From positions 992,001 to 1,056,000 of the forward strand of contig CANLLF010000001.1 of NCBI GenBank assembly GCA_947491935.1: a DNA stretch of 64,000 bases, written 5' to 3'. The notes beneath the pieces were generated by a model. It was not told where the DNA came from, made no database searches, and was given only the letters and a program-made list of their open reading frames with translations. The position numbers were made by a program, and so were the translations under genes. Origin of the DNA: an uncultured Roseicyclus sp. (lineage in GTDB: Bacteria > Pseudomonadota > Alphaproteobacteria > Rhodobacterales > Rhodobacteraceae). Positions 36,228 through 43,637 of this stretch are shown here, piece by piece (the first letter of the stretch is position 1; every line of letters begins with the position of its first letter).

Positions 36228-36957
36228 AGGAAAAACCGCCATCGTCACCGGCGCGGCCTCGGGCTTCGGCGCCGGGATCGCCCGGATCTTCGCCCGCGAA
36301 GGCGCGACAGTGATGGTGGCCGACCTGAACGGGGACGCCGCCCAGACCATCGCGGGCGAGATCGGCGGCACCGCCATCCGCACCGATGTCGCCAACGGCG
36401 CGGATGTGAAGGCCATGACCCGGGCCGCGATGGATCAATGGGGCCGCATCGACATTCTGGTGAACAATGCGGGCATCACCCATTTGCCGACGCCCTTGGA
36501 GGAGGTCAGCGAGGAGGAGTTCGACCGGGTCCTGGCCGTCAACGCCAAATCCGTCTACCTGACCGCGCGGGAAATTGTGCCGCTTATGAAGGCCGCGGGG
36601 CGCGGCGCGATCCTCAATATCGCGTCCACCGCCGGGCTATCCCCCCGGCCACGGCTCAATTGGTACAACGCGTCCAAAGGCTGGATGATCACGGCCACCA
36701 AGACCATGGCGGTGGAGCTGGCGCCCTCCGGAATCCGCGTCAACGCGCTCTGCCCGGTGGCGGGGGAAACCCCACTTCTGGCGAGCTTCATGGGCGAAGA
36801 CACGCCCGAGATCCGCGAAAAGTTCCTCTCCACCATCCCCATCGGACGGTTTTCGACGCCAGAGGATATGGGGGAGGCGGCGGCGTTTCTCTGCTCCGAT
36901 GCCGCCAGCATGATCACCGGCGTGGCGATGGAAGTCGATGGCGGGCGCTGCATATGA
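36217..36957 (+). CDS. Short-chain dehydrogenase/reductase
   Basis: 246 residues starting MRLEGKTAIVTGA, with AGGAG eight bases before ATG 36217. Classical SDR motifs: TGAASGFGAG cofactor loop, NNAGIT, IASTAG with the catalytic Ser, and YNASKGW (Tyr and Lys). ADLN after the second strand, with an acidic residue, suggests NAD(H). The substrate is likely a small hydroxy compound handled with the neighbouring dehydrogenase. An overlap at each end shows tight coupling. Confidence 0.92.
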   Translation: MRLEGKTAIVTGAASGFGAGIARIFAREGATVMVADLNGDAAQTIAGEIGGTAIRTDVANGADVKAMTRAAMDQWGRIDILVNNAGITHLPTPLEEVSEEEFDRVLAVNAKSVYLTAREIVPLMKAAGRGAILNIASTAGLSPRPRLNWYNASKGWMITATKTMAVELAPSGIRVNALCPVAGETPLLASFMGEDTPEIREKFLSTIPIGRFSTPEDMGEAAAFLCSDAASMITGVAMEVDGGRCI

Positions 36958-37304
36958 GTGCGATCAATCTTGCCGATAAGCTCAACCAGTTCACCGAGCA
37001 TTGGAGCCCCAAGATCGTGGGCCAGTTCAATGGCCATGACCTGATGGTTGTGAAGGTAGAGGGAGAGTTCGTCTGGCATTCCCATCCCGACACCGATGAC
37101 CTGTTCTTCGTCCTAAAGGGGGAGGTGGATATCGAGATGCGCGACCGAACGGTGACGTTGCGCGAAGGCGAAATGTTCGTTGTGCCCAAAGGTGTGGAGC
37201 ACCGCCCCGTGGCCCGGGACGAGGCGCATCTGTTCGTGATCGAGCCGGTGGGCACGCCCAATACCGGTGACGCACAGACGGCCGCGGTGAAGGAGGCGCT
37301 GTGA
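36954..37304 (+). CDS. Single-domain cupin protein
   Basis: 116 residues overlapping the SDR stop by four bases (ATGA). The cupin core shows WHSHPDTDDLFFVLKGEVDI (metal-binding His, His, Glu) and FVVPKGVEHRPV (His). It may be a mannose-6-phosphate-isomerase-like or sensor cupin; without a second domain an enzymatic role is unsure. It lies in the same transcript as SDR and the P1 peptidase. Confidence 0.9.
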   Translation: MSAINLADKLNQFTEHWSPKIVGQFNGHDLMVVKVEGEFVWHSHPDTDDLFFVLKGEVDIEMRDRTVTLREGEMFVVPKGVEHRPVARDEAHLFVIEPVGTPNTGDAQTAAVKEAL

Positions 37305-37630
37305 CCGGCTTCGTCCGCCATGACCTGCCCGCGGACATCGCGGTGTTTGCCGGGGAGTTTGCCAGCCAGCCGCTTGTCTTCGCGCATCTTCTGGATCAAG
37401 CGCCCGGGCTCGATCTGGGCCATGTGGAGGTGATCCAGTCCAACCACGCCGCCCGCCTGGGCGCCCATTTCAGTGCCGATCAAATCGCCGATCTACCGCA
37501 GAGCGGCACGCTGGTCCTGATCCTGCCCGCCGCCCATGATGATCTCCGCTGCCCGATTACCCGCACCCCGCTCTTGAAACCGCTCGGCACCTTGCGGGGC
37601 ACAGTCCCGCATCTGAGTGAGGTTCCATGA
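37301..37630 (+). CDS. Small protein of unknown function in the catabolic run
   Basis: 109 residues from a GTG overlapping the cupin stop (GTGA), ending with a four-base overlap with the next gene. It is soluble, with no signal peptide. Motifs seen: VIQSNHAARLGAHFS and LILPAAHDDLRCPITR. No family recognised. Its overlap with both neighbours supports it as real and co-translated. Confidence 0.7.
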   Translation: MTGFVRHDLPADIAVFAGEFASQPLVFAHLLDQAPGLDLGHVEVIQSNHAARLGAHFSADQIADLPQSGTLVLILPAAHDDLRCPITRTPLLKPLGTLRGTVPHLSEVP

Positions 37631-38616
37631 TCCGCCCCGGCCCCCGCAACCTGATCACCGATGTCGCCGGTTTGGGCGTGGGCCATGCCAGCGACGATCA
37701 CATCAAGACCGGCGCCACGGTTCTGGTGGGCGACGCGCCCTTCACCGCCGCCGTACATGTGATGGGCGGCGCCCCCGGCACGCGGGAGACGGACTTGCTG
37801 GCCCCCGACAAGATTGTGCAGGACGTTGACGCGCTGGTCCTTTCCGGCGGCTCCGCGTTCGGCCTCGACGCGGCCTCCGGCGTGGCGGATGGGTTACGCG
37901 CCAGGGGCCGCGGCTTTCAGGTCGGCGATCAGAACGTGCCAATCGTGCCCGCCGCCATTCTATTCGACCTGATCAATGGCGGGGACAAGGCCTGGGCGGA
38001 GAACCCCTACAAAGTGTTGGGCGCGTCGGCGCTGGCTGACGCCTCCGATGATTTCGCACTCGGAAGCCACGGCGCGGGGACCGGTGCCCTGATCGCGGGC
38101 CTCAAAGGCGGGCTTGGATCGGCCTCCGCCCGCGTCGGGCCGTTTACAATCGGCGCATTGGTGGCGGTGAACGCGTTGGGCCGCGTGACCGTGGGCGATG
38201 GCCCCCATTTCTGGGCCGCCCCGTTCGAGATCGGCGAGGAGTTCGGCGGCCACGGCCCGGCGCGCGCGTTCGATCCCACCTCCCTTCCCCCCGTCAAGGG
38301 CGGTGACTCGCGGAACACGACCATTGCCATCGTCGCCACCGATGCGGCGCTCACCCAGGCGCAGGCGACGCGGATGGCGATTGCGGCCCATGATGGCATG
38401 GCCCGCGCGATCTATCCCAGCCACACACCGATGGACGGAGATCTGGTGTTTGCCGCGGCCACCGGCGCGCAACCGCTTGATGATCCGCAAACCGATCCGC
38501 TCCTCCTCGGGCACGTCGCGGCACTCTGCCTGTCCCGCGCCATTGCGCGCGGCGTCTACGAGGCGACGACCGCACCGAACGACCTCTTGCCAACCTACCG
38601 CGCCGCCTTCGGTTAA
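37627..38616 (+). CDS. P1-family (S58, DmpA/NylC-like) Ntn peptidase
   Basis: 329 residues with the DmpA fold: ITDVAGLGVGHAS at the N-terminus, LSGGSAFGLDAASGV, and the self-cleavage site GGDSRNTTIAIVATDA. The expected break is between Asn230 and Thr231, leaving Thr as nucleophile as in nylon-oligomer hydrolase NylC, whereas DmpA and BapA use Ser. It should hydrolyse small peptides with unusual N-terminal residues (D-Ala, beta-Ala) or omega-amide bonds. As the last gene of the run it may open the compound brought in by the ABC transporter. Confidence 0.9.
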   Translation: MIRPGPRNLITDVAGLGVGHASDDHIKTGATVLVGDAPFTAAVHVMGGAPGTRETDLLAPDKIVQDVDALVLSGGSAFGLDAASGVADGLRARGRGFQVGDQNVPIVPAAILFDLINGGDKAWAENPYKVLGASALADASDDFALGSHGAGTGALIAGLKGGLGSASARVGPFTIGALVAVNALGRVTVGDGPHFWAAPFEIGEEFGGHGPARAFDPTSLPPVKGGDSRNTTIAIVATDAALTQAQATRMAIAAHDGMARAIYPSHTPMDGDLVFAAATGAQPLDDPQTDPLLLGHVAALCLSRAIARGVYEATTAPNDLLPTYRAAFG

Positions 38617-38623
38617 GCGCAGC

Positions 38624-38672
38624 TTTGCAGATCGGCCCCGGCAGCTTATCCTGCCCCTCATTGCAAAATGAG
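38624..38672 (+). promoter_or_regulatory. Promoter candidate and hairpin before a secreted-protein gene
   Basis: TTTGCA and TATCCT are exactly 17 bases apart (38624-38652). A small perfect hairpin CTCATT-GCAA-AATGAG (38657-38672) then leads into GAGGAG and ATG 38682. Confidence 0.5.
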
Positions 38673-38681
38673 GAGATTTCC

Positions 38682-39239
38682 ATGCGTGCCCCCCTGATTG
38701 CGGCCCTGTGTCTGGCCCCCCTTCCCGCCACAGCCGACGACATCACCGATGCGCTCAGCGCCGCCATCGACGCCTATGGCGAAGGTGAAATCGGCGATGC
38801 ATTGGATGAAATCGCCTATGCGACCCAGCTTCTGAACGCGTTGCAGGCCGCGGGTCTGTCCGATTTCCTGCCCGAGGCCCTGCCGGGCTGGACCCGCGAC
38901 GTGAACCCCGATGTCGTCTCGTCGCTTGGGTTCATGGGTGGCGGGGCCGCGGCGGAGGCCACCTATTCCGGGCCAACCGGGCGGTTCACGATCACCATGA
39001 TGGCTGACAATCCGATGGTCCTGTCGATGGCCGCCGTTCTGGGTAATTCCACCCTCATGGCCTCGATGGGCCAGATCGAGCGCATCAACCGCGAAAACTT
39101 CCTGAACGACAATGGCGATCTCTCCGGCCTGATCGGCGGGCGCATCCTGATCCAGGCGGAAGGCGGCGATAACCTCGACGACATGGTCGCCCATCTGGAA
39201 CAGATCGACTTCCGGGCGTTGGAGGATTTCGGTCGGTAA
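38682..39239 (+). CDS. Secreted protein of unknown function
   Basis: 185 residues starting MRAPLIAALCLAPLPATA, a Sec signal peptide. GAGGAG lies eight bases upstream, so an earlier in-frame ATG at 38625 is rejected. The mature part has an amphipathic helix region (LDEIAYATQLLNALQAAGL), a Gly/Ala-rich centre, and ends ISTM-like with DMVAHLEQIDFRALEDF. No Cys, no recognised family. It has its own promoter and shares a terminator with the ATP synthase operon. Confidence 0.75.
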   Translation: MRAPLIAALCLAPLPATADDITDALSAAIDAYGEGEIGDALDEIAYATQLLNALQAAGLSDFLPEALPGWTRDVNPDVVSSLGFMGGGAAAEATYSGPTGRFTITMMADNPMVLSMAAVLGNSTLMASMGQIERINRENFLNDNGDLSGLIGGRILIQAEGGDNLDDMVAHLEQIDFRALEDFGR

Positions 39240-39252
39240 GACTGTACGCAAA

Positions 39253-39285
39253 AGGCCCCCGCCTGTTCCGGCGAGGGCCTATCTT
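39253..39285. terminator. Bidirectional terminator between secreted-protein gene and atpF
   Basis: Stem AGGCCC-CGCC with loop TGTTCC and GGCG-GGGCCT, flanked by AAA on the left and ATCTT on the right. It lies between two convergent stop codons only 63 bases apart. Confidence 0.7.
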
Positions 39286-39302
39286 CTGCCGCTTGACCAA
39301 TC

Positions 39303-39875
39303 TCAGTGCAGCTGACGCTCCACCTCGGCAATCGCGTCGTCGATCATCTTGTTCTGATCGGCGGCACTGGTGCTACCCGCGATGACTTCCGCCGCGGCGG
39401 CGACGGCGACGGAGGCGGCACGGTCGCGGACGGCACGGCTGGCCTTGGCTTCGGCATTGGCAATCTGATCTTCCGCCGCGGCCAGACGGCGCGCGATGGA
39501 GCGTTTTATCTCTTCCTTGGCCTCGGCCGCGGCATCCTCGGCGTTGGACCGGGCCTCGGCGACGATGCGCTGGCTCTGATCTTCCACTTCGCGGGCCTTG
39601 CGCTCGTAGGAGGCCAGAAGCGTCTGCGCCTCTTCGCGGAGCGCGCGGGCTTCATCCAGCTCGGATTTGATCCCCTCGGCCCGCTGGTCGAGCATCCGGC
39701 CCAACATGGCGGGAACACCGAAATAGAACAGGATCGACAGGAATGCGAGGAAGCCGATCAGCACCACCCAATCGGTGTTGAACAGCGACACCAGGCCATA
39801 GCCGGGCTCGTAGCCATCTTCGGCAGCAAAGGCGGGCGTGGCGATCAGGGCGGGAAGAACCATCAGATACCGCAT
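39303..39875 (-). CDS. atpF: F0F1 ATP synthase subunit b
   Basis: 190 residues. An N-terminal segment (MRYLMVLPALIATPAFA) looks like a signal or first helix, then the membrane anchor DWVVLIGFLAFLSILFYFGV and a long charged coiled coil (about 60-165). Subunit b forms the peripheral stalk with b'. ATG 39875 fits the stop of b' four bases before. It is the last gene of the F0 operon, followed by the bidirectional terminator. Confidence 0.93.
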   Translation of the reverse strand: MRYLMVLPALIATPAFAAEDGYEPGYGLVSLFNTDWVVLIGFLAFLSILFYFGVPAMLGRMLDQRAEGIKSELDEARALREEAQTLLASYERKAREVEDQSQRIVAEARSNAEDAAAEAKEEIKRSIARRLAAAEDQIANAEAKASRAVRDRAASVAVAAAAEVIAGSTSAADQNKMIDDAIAEVERQLH

Positions 39876-39879
39876 GTGC

Positions 39880-40479
39880 TTACCCCCGAACCCGTGCTGT
39901 GACCGCGGCGGACACCGCATCGGCATCCACATCCTGCCCGGGCGCCAGGGCCCGGACGATTTCTGCGGCGACGTCGCGGGCGACCTCTTCCGCAGTGGCA
40001 AGCGCCCCGGCCTCGATCTCGGCGATGCGCGCTTCCCCTTCGGAGGCGCGGGCGGCGATCTGGGCGTCGGCCTTGTCAATCTCGACCTGCAACTGCGCCT
40101 GGATCTCATCCCGGGTCTCTTGAGCGATCTTCTGCGCTTCGGCCCGTGCGTTGGCGAGTGCGGTGTTGTAGCTTTCCTCGGCCTCGGCGGCCTGGCGCTT
40201 GAGGTCCTCGGCGGCGGCGAGATCGTTCGTCAACGTCCCTTGGCGTTCCGCAATCACCGCGGAAATCCGCGGCAGCGCGATCTTCGAGAGTACGAAGAAA
40301 ATCGCCAGAAGCGTTAGGATCAGCCAGAAGATCTGGTTGTCGAACGTAGCGAAATCCAGCTGCGGCATACCAGCCGCATCCGTTGCGCCATGATCCGTTC
40401 CGATGGCAACTTCCAGGCCGGCCTCGAGCCCGCCATGGGCGTTTTCGCCTTGGCCTGCATTTTCGGCTTCGTCAGCCAT
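39880..40479 (-). CDS. atpF2: F0F1 ATP synthase subunit b'
   Basis: 199 residues. A Gly/Glu-rich N-terminal extension of about 37 residues precedes MPQLDFATFDNQIFWLILTL, the usual start region of b' subunits of photosynthetic and related alphaproteobacteria. The single membrane helix is at about 48-68 and the rest is coiled coil. It pairs with subunit b as the stator. An SD GGAGG (CTGGAGGAACACC) precedes the ATG. Confidence 0.93.
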   Translation of the reverse strand: MADEAENAGQGENAHGGLEAGLEVAIGTDHGATDAAGMPQLDFATFDNQIFWLILTLLAIFFVLSKIALPRISAVIAERQGTLTNDLAAAEDLKRQAAEAEESYNTALANARAEAQKIAQETRDEIQAQLQVEIDKADAQIAARASEGEARIAEIEAGALATAEEVARDVAAEIVRALAPGQDVDADAVSAAVTARVRG

Positions 40480-40513
40480 GGTGTTCCTCCAGCCGGAATT
40501 CGGTGTTTACGGT

Positions 40514-40541
40514 GGCGCGCCCCTCAATGGAAAGGCGCGCC
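40514..40541 (-). repeat. Intercistronic hairpin between atpE and b' gene
   Basis: Two copies of the self-complementary octamer GGCGCGCC, at 40514-40521 and 40534-40541, form a stem around a 12-base loop. It lies in the 118-base gap downstream of atpE; a second small GC hairpin GTCCGG/CCGGAC is at about 40578-40590. Likely function: 3' stabilisation of atpE mRNA or partial termination (inference). Confidence 0.6.
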
Positions 40542-40597
40542 TGACGTAAGGATCGTATACTTGCGTTCTGGCCCCGTCCGGGGCCGGACGCGTTGTC

Positions 40598-40834
40598 TTA
40601 GACAGCGAACATCAGCAGCAGCGCGACGAGGAAGGCGAAGATGCCCAGTGCCTCGGCGAATGCGATGCCGATGAAAAGCGTTGCGGTCTGACCAGCAGCC
40701 GCGGAGGGGTTGCGCAGGGCTCCGGCGAGGAAGTTGCCCGCCACGTGGCCCACACCGATAGCGGCGGCGCCGGAACCGATGGCGGCCAGGCCTGCACCGA
40801 CGAATTTACCCAGTTCTGCGATATCGCCTTCCAT
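40598..40834 (-). CDS. atpE: F0F1 ATP synthase subunit c
   Basis: 78 residues, two membrane helices. It starts [20 protein letters not shown] with AAGGAG nine bases before ATG 40834. The Gly-rich first helix ([16 protein letters not shown]), the polar loop ALRNPSAA and the proton-carrying Glu in [11 protein letters not shown] are diagnostic. The c-ring turns with proton flow. A longer frame from 40876 is not used. Confidence 0.96.
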   Translation of the reverse strand: MEGDIAELGKFVGAGLAAIGSGAAAIGVGHVAGNFLAGALRNPSAAAGQTATLFIGIAFAEALGIFAFLVALLLMFAV

Positions 40835-40891
40835 GATGTATCTCCTTACGTTGGAAGTTGCGTTCCTCCGGGGCACCAGCCCCGGAAAGAA

Positions 40892-41740
40892 TTAGTGATG
40901 CGGGTGAAGCGCGTCCTTGAGGTAGACGCACGTCAGAATGGTGAACACGTAGGCCTGGATCGCCGAGACGAGGACTTCGAGGCCGTAGATCGCGACCACG
41001 CCGATGATCGGCGCGATGCCTGCGAGGCCGAGTGCCCCGGCGAACCCCGCGAACACTTTCAAAACCGCGTGGCCTGCCATGACGTTACCGGCCAGACGAA
41101 TGGAATGGCTGACGGGGCGCACGAAGTAGGAAATCAATTCGATCACGGCGAGGATCGGACGGAGCGCCAGCGGCGCAGAGGCGACCCAGAACAGGCTCAG
41201 GAACCCGGCCCCGTTCTTCACGAAGCCCAGGATCGTCACGGTCAGGAACACCGCCGCCGCCAGGATCGCGGTAACCGCGATGTGGGACGTCGTCGTGAAG
41301 CTGCCGGGGATCAGGCCCAGAAAGTTGGCGCACAGGATGTAGAGGAAGAGCGTGAAGATATAGGGAAAGTAGGGCAGTGCATCCTTGCCTGCCACGTCTT
41401 CCACCATGTTCCGCACGAAGCCATAGGCCAACTCGGCCATCGACTGGCTGCGCGAGGGGATCACGGCGCGGCCGCGCGTACCGACAACCATCAAAAGCAC
41501 AACGGCCAGAACCGCCAGCGCCATCCAGAGCGTCGCGTTGGTGATTGTGAACATGCCGACCGGGCCGTCGCCGAAGAGCGGGGACACGATGAACTGGTCC
41601 ATCGGGTGGATCGAGAGACCGCCTTCGTAATCATCAAGCAGCGCGGCGATGAAGGCCAGGACCGCCAGACCGATCAGAACGAAGAAGATCATTTTGCCCG
41701 CGCCACTTTTTGCCTGGCTGTTGGTGCTTTCAGTCGCCAT
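40892..41740 (-). CDS. atpB: F0F1 ATP synthase subunit a
   Basis: 282 residues with five to six membrane helices. The essential stator Arg is in [14 protein letters not shown]; other conserved stretches are [17 protein letters not shown] and [17 protein letters not shown]. It forms the proton half-channels against the c-ring. Start ATG 41740 overlaps the atpI end by 11 bases. The SD GGAG lies 9-12 bases upstream. Confidence 0.96.
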   Translation of the reverse strand: MATESTNSQAKSGAGKMIFFVLIGLAVLAFIAALLDDYEGGLSIHPMDQFIVSPLFGDGPVGMFTITNATLWMALAVLAVVLLMVVGTRGRAVIPSRSQSMAELAYGFVRNMVEDVAGKDALPYFPYIFTLFLYILCANFLGLIPGSFTTTSHIAVTAILAAAVFLTVTILGFVKNGAGFLSLFWVASAPLALRPILAVIELISYFVRPVSHSIRLAGNVMAGHAVLKVFAGFAGALGLAGIAPIIGVVAIYGLEVLVSAIQAYVFTILTCVYLKDALHPHH

Positions 41741-42062
41741 CCTGCATCTCCGTCCTTGCGCGGTCTTCCGCATCCTTTTGGATCTCAGCCGCCGAGCGGA
41801 TCATGGTCCTGACCCCGGCGATGAAGCCCAGAATTACAAACACGACCATCAGCCACGGTGTGGTGCCCAACGCCCAGTCGAGCCCGAAGCCTATGCCGAA
41901 GCCGATGGCGAGGCCCGCCACCAACTCGATCACCATCCGCCAGGCCAGCTGTGCCTGTGAATAATGCTCCTCCATGTGGTCGCGCTCCGGATCGGCCTTG
42001 GACTTTGCCGCCGCGATCCGCGCTTCCAGCGCGCGTAGGCGATCCTCGTCACTCTCGGCCAT
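41730..42062 (-). CDS. atpI: ATP synthase protein I
   Basis: 110 residues starting [18 protein letters not shown] charged N-terminal helix is followed by two membrane helices (about 43-66 and 71-91) with the Gly-rich [16 protein letters not shown] typical of AtpI/AtpQ. It helps assemble the c-ring. First gene of the F0 operon; its promoter must lie in the 150 bases to 42210, which include a very AT-rich patch at 42137-42172. Confidence 0.9.
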   Translation of the reverse strand: MAESDEDRLRALEARIAAAKSKADPERDHMEEHYSQAQLAWRMVIELVAGLAIGFGIGFGLDWALGTTPWLMVVFVILGFIAGVRTMIRSAAEIQKDAEDRARTEMQDGD

Positions 42063-42213
42063 GGCCCGAAACACCCCCAATGGAAGTTGCGCGGAAGCTA
42101 GGCGTGGGGGGCGGCAGAGTCAACGCGGCCTGACATGGCGTAAATATTTGTATTTGCTATATTTTTAATGGGCGCGACAAACACGACATGGCCTTCAGGC
42201 GGTCCGTGCATAT

Positions 42214-42254
42214 TCAACCATCTGGTTGACGATTGTGCGCGGTCGGGCCTAATC
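42214..42254 (+). promoter_or_regulatory. ArsR-type operator overlapping a sigma70 promoter
   Basis: A perfect inverted repeat TCAACCA-TC-TGGTTGA (42214-42229) overlaps the -35 box TTGACG (42226-42231); CTAATC follows after 17 bases (42249-42254). The expected start of transcription falls at or next to the ATG at 42260, so the mRNA is probably leaderless. Autorepression by the encoded ArsR protein is inferred. Confidence 0.65.
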
Positions 42255-42259
42255 GCCCC

Positions 42260-42592
42260 ATGGCCCCCACGCTAGATACCGTCTTCGCGGCCCTTGCCGA
42301 CCCCACGCGCCGCGCGATCCTGTCGATGCTGCTGGAGGACGACATGGCAGTCACCGACGTGGCCGAGCCGTTCGAGATGTCGCTGGCGGCAATCTCCAAA
42401 CACCTCGGCGTGCTGACCGCCGCAGGGCTGATTACCCAGGAAAAACGCGGGCGGGTGAAGTGGTGCAAGCTGGAGCCCGACGCGATGAAGGGCGCATCGG
42501 TCTGGATGCAGGGCTTCGGGCAGTTCGAGCCCGTGAACCTCGATGCATTCGAAGCGTTTCTGGAGCGCGAATTCTCGGATCCTGAGCCCTGA
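42260..42592 (+). CDS. ArsR-family winged-helix repressor
   Basis: 110 residues. The opening DTVFAALADPTRRAILSML, the recognition helix SLAAISKHLGVLTAAGL and the wing QEKRGRVKWCKLEP mark the ArsR/SmtB group often linked to SRPBCC/AHSA1 proteins rather than metals; no Cys metal site (ELCVCDL type) is present. ATG 42260 lies right after the predicted promoter, with no SD, fitting a leaderless mRNA. No SRPBCC gene follows here; the next gene encodes a secreted protein. Confidence 0.9.
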   Translation: MAPTLDTVFAALADPTRRAILSMLLEDDMAVTDVAEPFEMSLAAISKHLGVLTAAGLITQEKRGRVKWCKLEPDAMKGASVWMQGFGQFEPVNLDAFEAFLEREFSDPEP

Positions 42593-42666
42593 ACAGGCGG
42601 CGGGTTTTCCCCACCCGCCTCTCCGGCGCGCACGTGATAGAGTGTACCGACACGAAAGGAGACCCC

Positions 42667-43302
42667 ATGCGCCGTGCCTTACCTATATTGCTGAGCCTTG
42701 CCGCCACCCCCGCCCTGGCCCAGGCCACTTGCGACGCGCCGACAGGTCCGATCGAAACGTGCCTTGTCGGCGCCTGGGTTGGATCCTCCACCATTCCGCA
42801 GGCCCTCGAACAGGCGATGCGGTCCATGCCCGACAACGTCGCCGCGAATTTCAGCGCGTTCGGTCGGCCTGTCGGTATGATCATTTATGATGACGGGTTT
42901 TTCGAGACCTTCCCCATCACCGCGGATGGGTTCGCCACCTTTGTCGACAGCGACGACACCGTGACATCGTTCGAAATGGTCGCCCAGACGATCACGACGG
43001 CCGGCTATATCTCTGCCATCGGCGGAACGCTCGACCTCTGCTACCTGCCCGGCGCACTCGGCGGCATAAACGGCGAGATGACGGTGACAACAGATGGCAA
43101 TTCCACCACTGTCCCGCTCATGGCGGTGCCGGAAAACACGTTCAACCCGGTCATCACCTACAGCTGCTCGGGCGATACTATGCAGCAAAACGTTGCCCTG
43201 CCCGCACCGATCGGCACGATCACCTACAATCTGACACGCGTGCCGAATGACGCTTTCCCCTTCGCCATGCGCGGCGAAGCGGGTGATGACGTCACTGAAT
43301 AG
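42667..43302 (+). CDS. Secreted protein of unknown function
   Basis: 211 residues from ATG 42667 (AAAGGAG eight bases before). Signal peptide MRRALPILLSLAATPALA. Four Cys (TCDAPTGPIETC, LCYLPG, YSCSGD) probably form disulfides. It has Thr-rich beta-like segments and no recognised domain. It follows the ArsR gene by 74 bases on the same strand. Confidence 0.78.
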   Translation: MRRALPILLSLAATPALAQATCDAPTGPIETCLVGAWVGSSTIPQALEQAMRSMPDNVAANFSAFGRPVGMIIYDDGFFETFPITADGFATFVDSDDTVTSFEMVAQTITTAGYISAIGGTLDLCYLPGALGGINGEMTVTTDGNSTTVPLMAVPENTFNPVITYSCSGDTMQQNVALPAPIGTITYNLTRVPNDAFPFAMRGEAGDDVTE

Positions 43303-43312
43303 GCCATCTACC

Positions 43313-43342
43313 AAAAAAAACGGGCCGGCTCGAAAGCCAGCC
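43313..43342 (-). terminator. Terminator of the tiny membrane-peptide genes
   Basis: On the minus strand GGGCTGGCT-TTCG-AGCCGGCCC is followed by G and eight T. It lies 38 bases after the stop of the 24-residue gene and reads for that strand only. Confidence 0.8.
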
Positions 43343-43380
43343 CATCCTAAACTGTGCTGAAAGCGCGTGGTGCTTTCGGT

Positions 43381-43455
43381 CTACATGATGCCCGCAAGCC
43401 GCAGAATCACCACGACAACCACGATCAGTCCGATCAGATAAAGAATATTGCGCAT
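43381..43455 (-). CDS. Tiny membrane peptide, 24 residues
   Basis: Start ATG 43453-43455, stop TAG 43381-43383. The product, MRNILYLIGLIVVVVVI then LRLAGIM, is one membrane helix with a positive N-terminus. GGGAGGA sits five bases before the ATG. It is second in tandem with a similar 21-residue peptide, and a strong terminator follows. Single-helix peptides of this sort beginning MR-IL are seen in Rhodobacteraceae (from memory); no function is known to me. Toxin-like or membrane-stress roles are only guesses. Confidence 0.7.
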   Translation of the reverse strand: MRNILYLIGLIVVVVVILRLAGIM

Positions 43456-43466
43456 CGGGTCCTCCC

Positions 43467-43532
43467 TCAGAGCAAGTTTATGACGGCGATGATGACAACG
43501 ACAAGGCCAATGATGGTGAGGATGGCGCGCAT
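43467..43532 (-). CDS. Tiny membrane peptide, 21 residues
   Basis: Start ATG 43530-43532, stop TGA 43467-43469. The product, MRAILTIIGLVVVIIAVINL plus L, is one hydrophobic helix preceded by Arg. AAGGA lies ten bases upstream. It has the same layout as the next gene (MR-IL...IGLxVVV), suggesting duplication. A 28-bp duplicated sequence containing GGAAC lies 41 bases upstream as likely promoter. Confidence 0.65.
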   Translation of the reverse strand: MRAILTIIGLVVVIIAVINLL

Positions 43533-43572
43533 GGGTCTGATCCTTTTGTTATTACCGGTAGACAATGCGCCG

Positions 43573-43628
43573 ATTGCCCGTTCGGTTCCCAAAAAGTTTC
43601 ATTGCCCGTTCGGTTCCCAAAAAGTTTC
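43573..43628 (-). repeat. Perfect 28-bp tandem duplication upstream of the tiny genes
   Basis: Unit ATTGCCCGTTCGGTTCCC plus AAAAAGTTTC occurs at 43573-43600 and again at 43601-43628 without a mismatch. Read on the minus strand each unit has GGGAACCG; the gene-proximal one is followed after 17 bases by CATT, one mismatch from the general-stress ECF (EcfG) pattern GGAAC-N16/17-CGTT. Confidence 0.8.
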
Positions 43629-43637
43629 AGTGTATTT

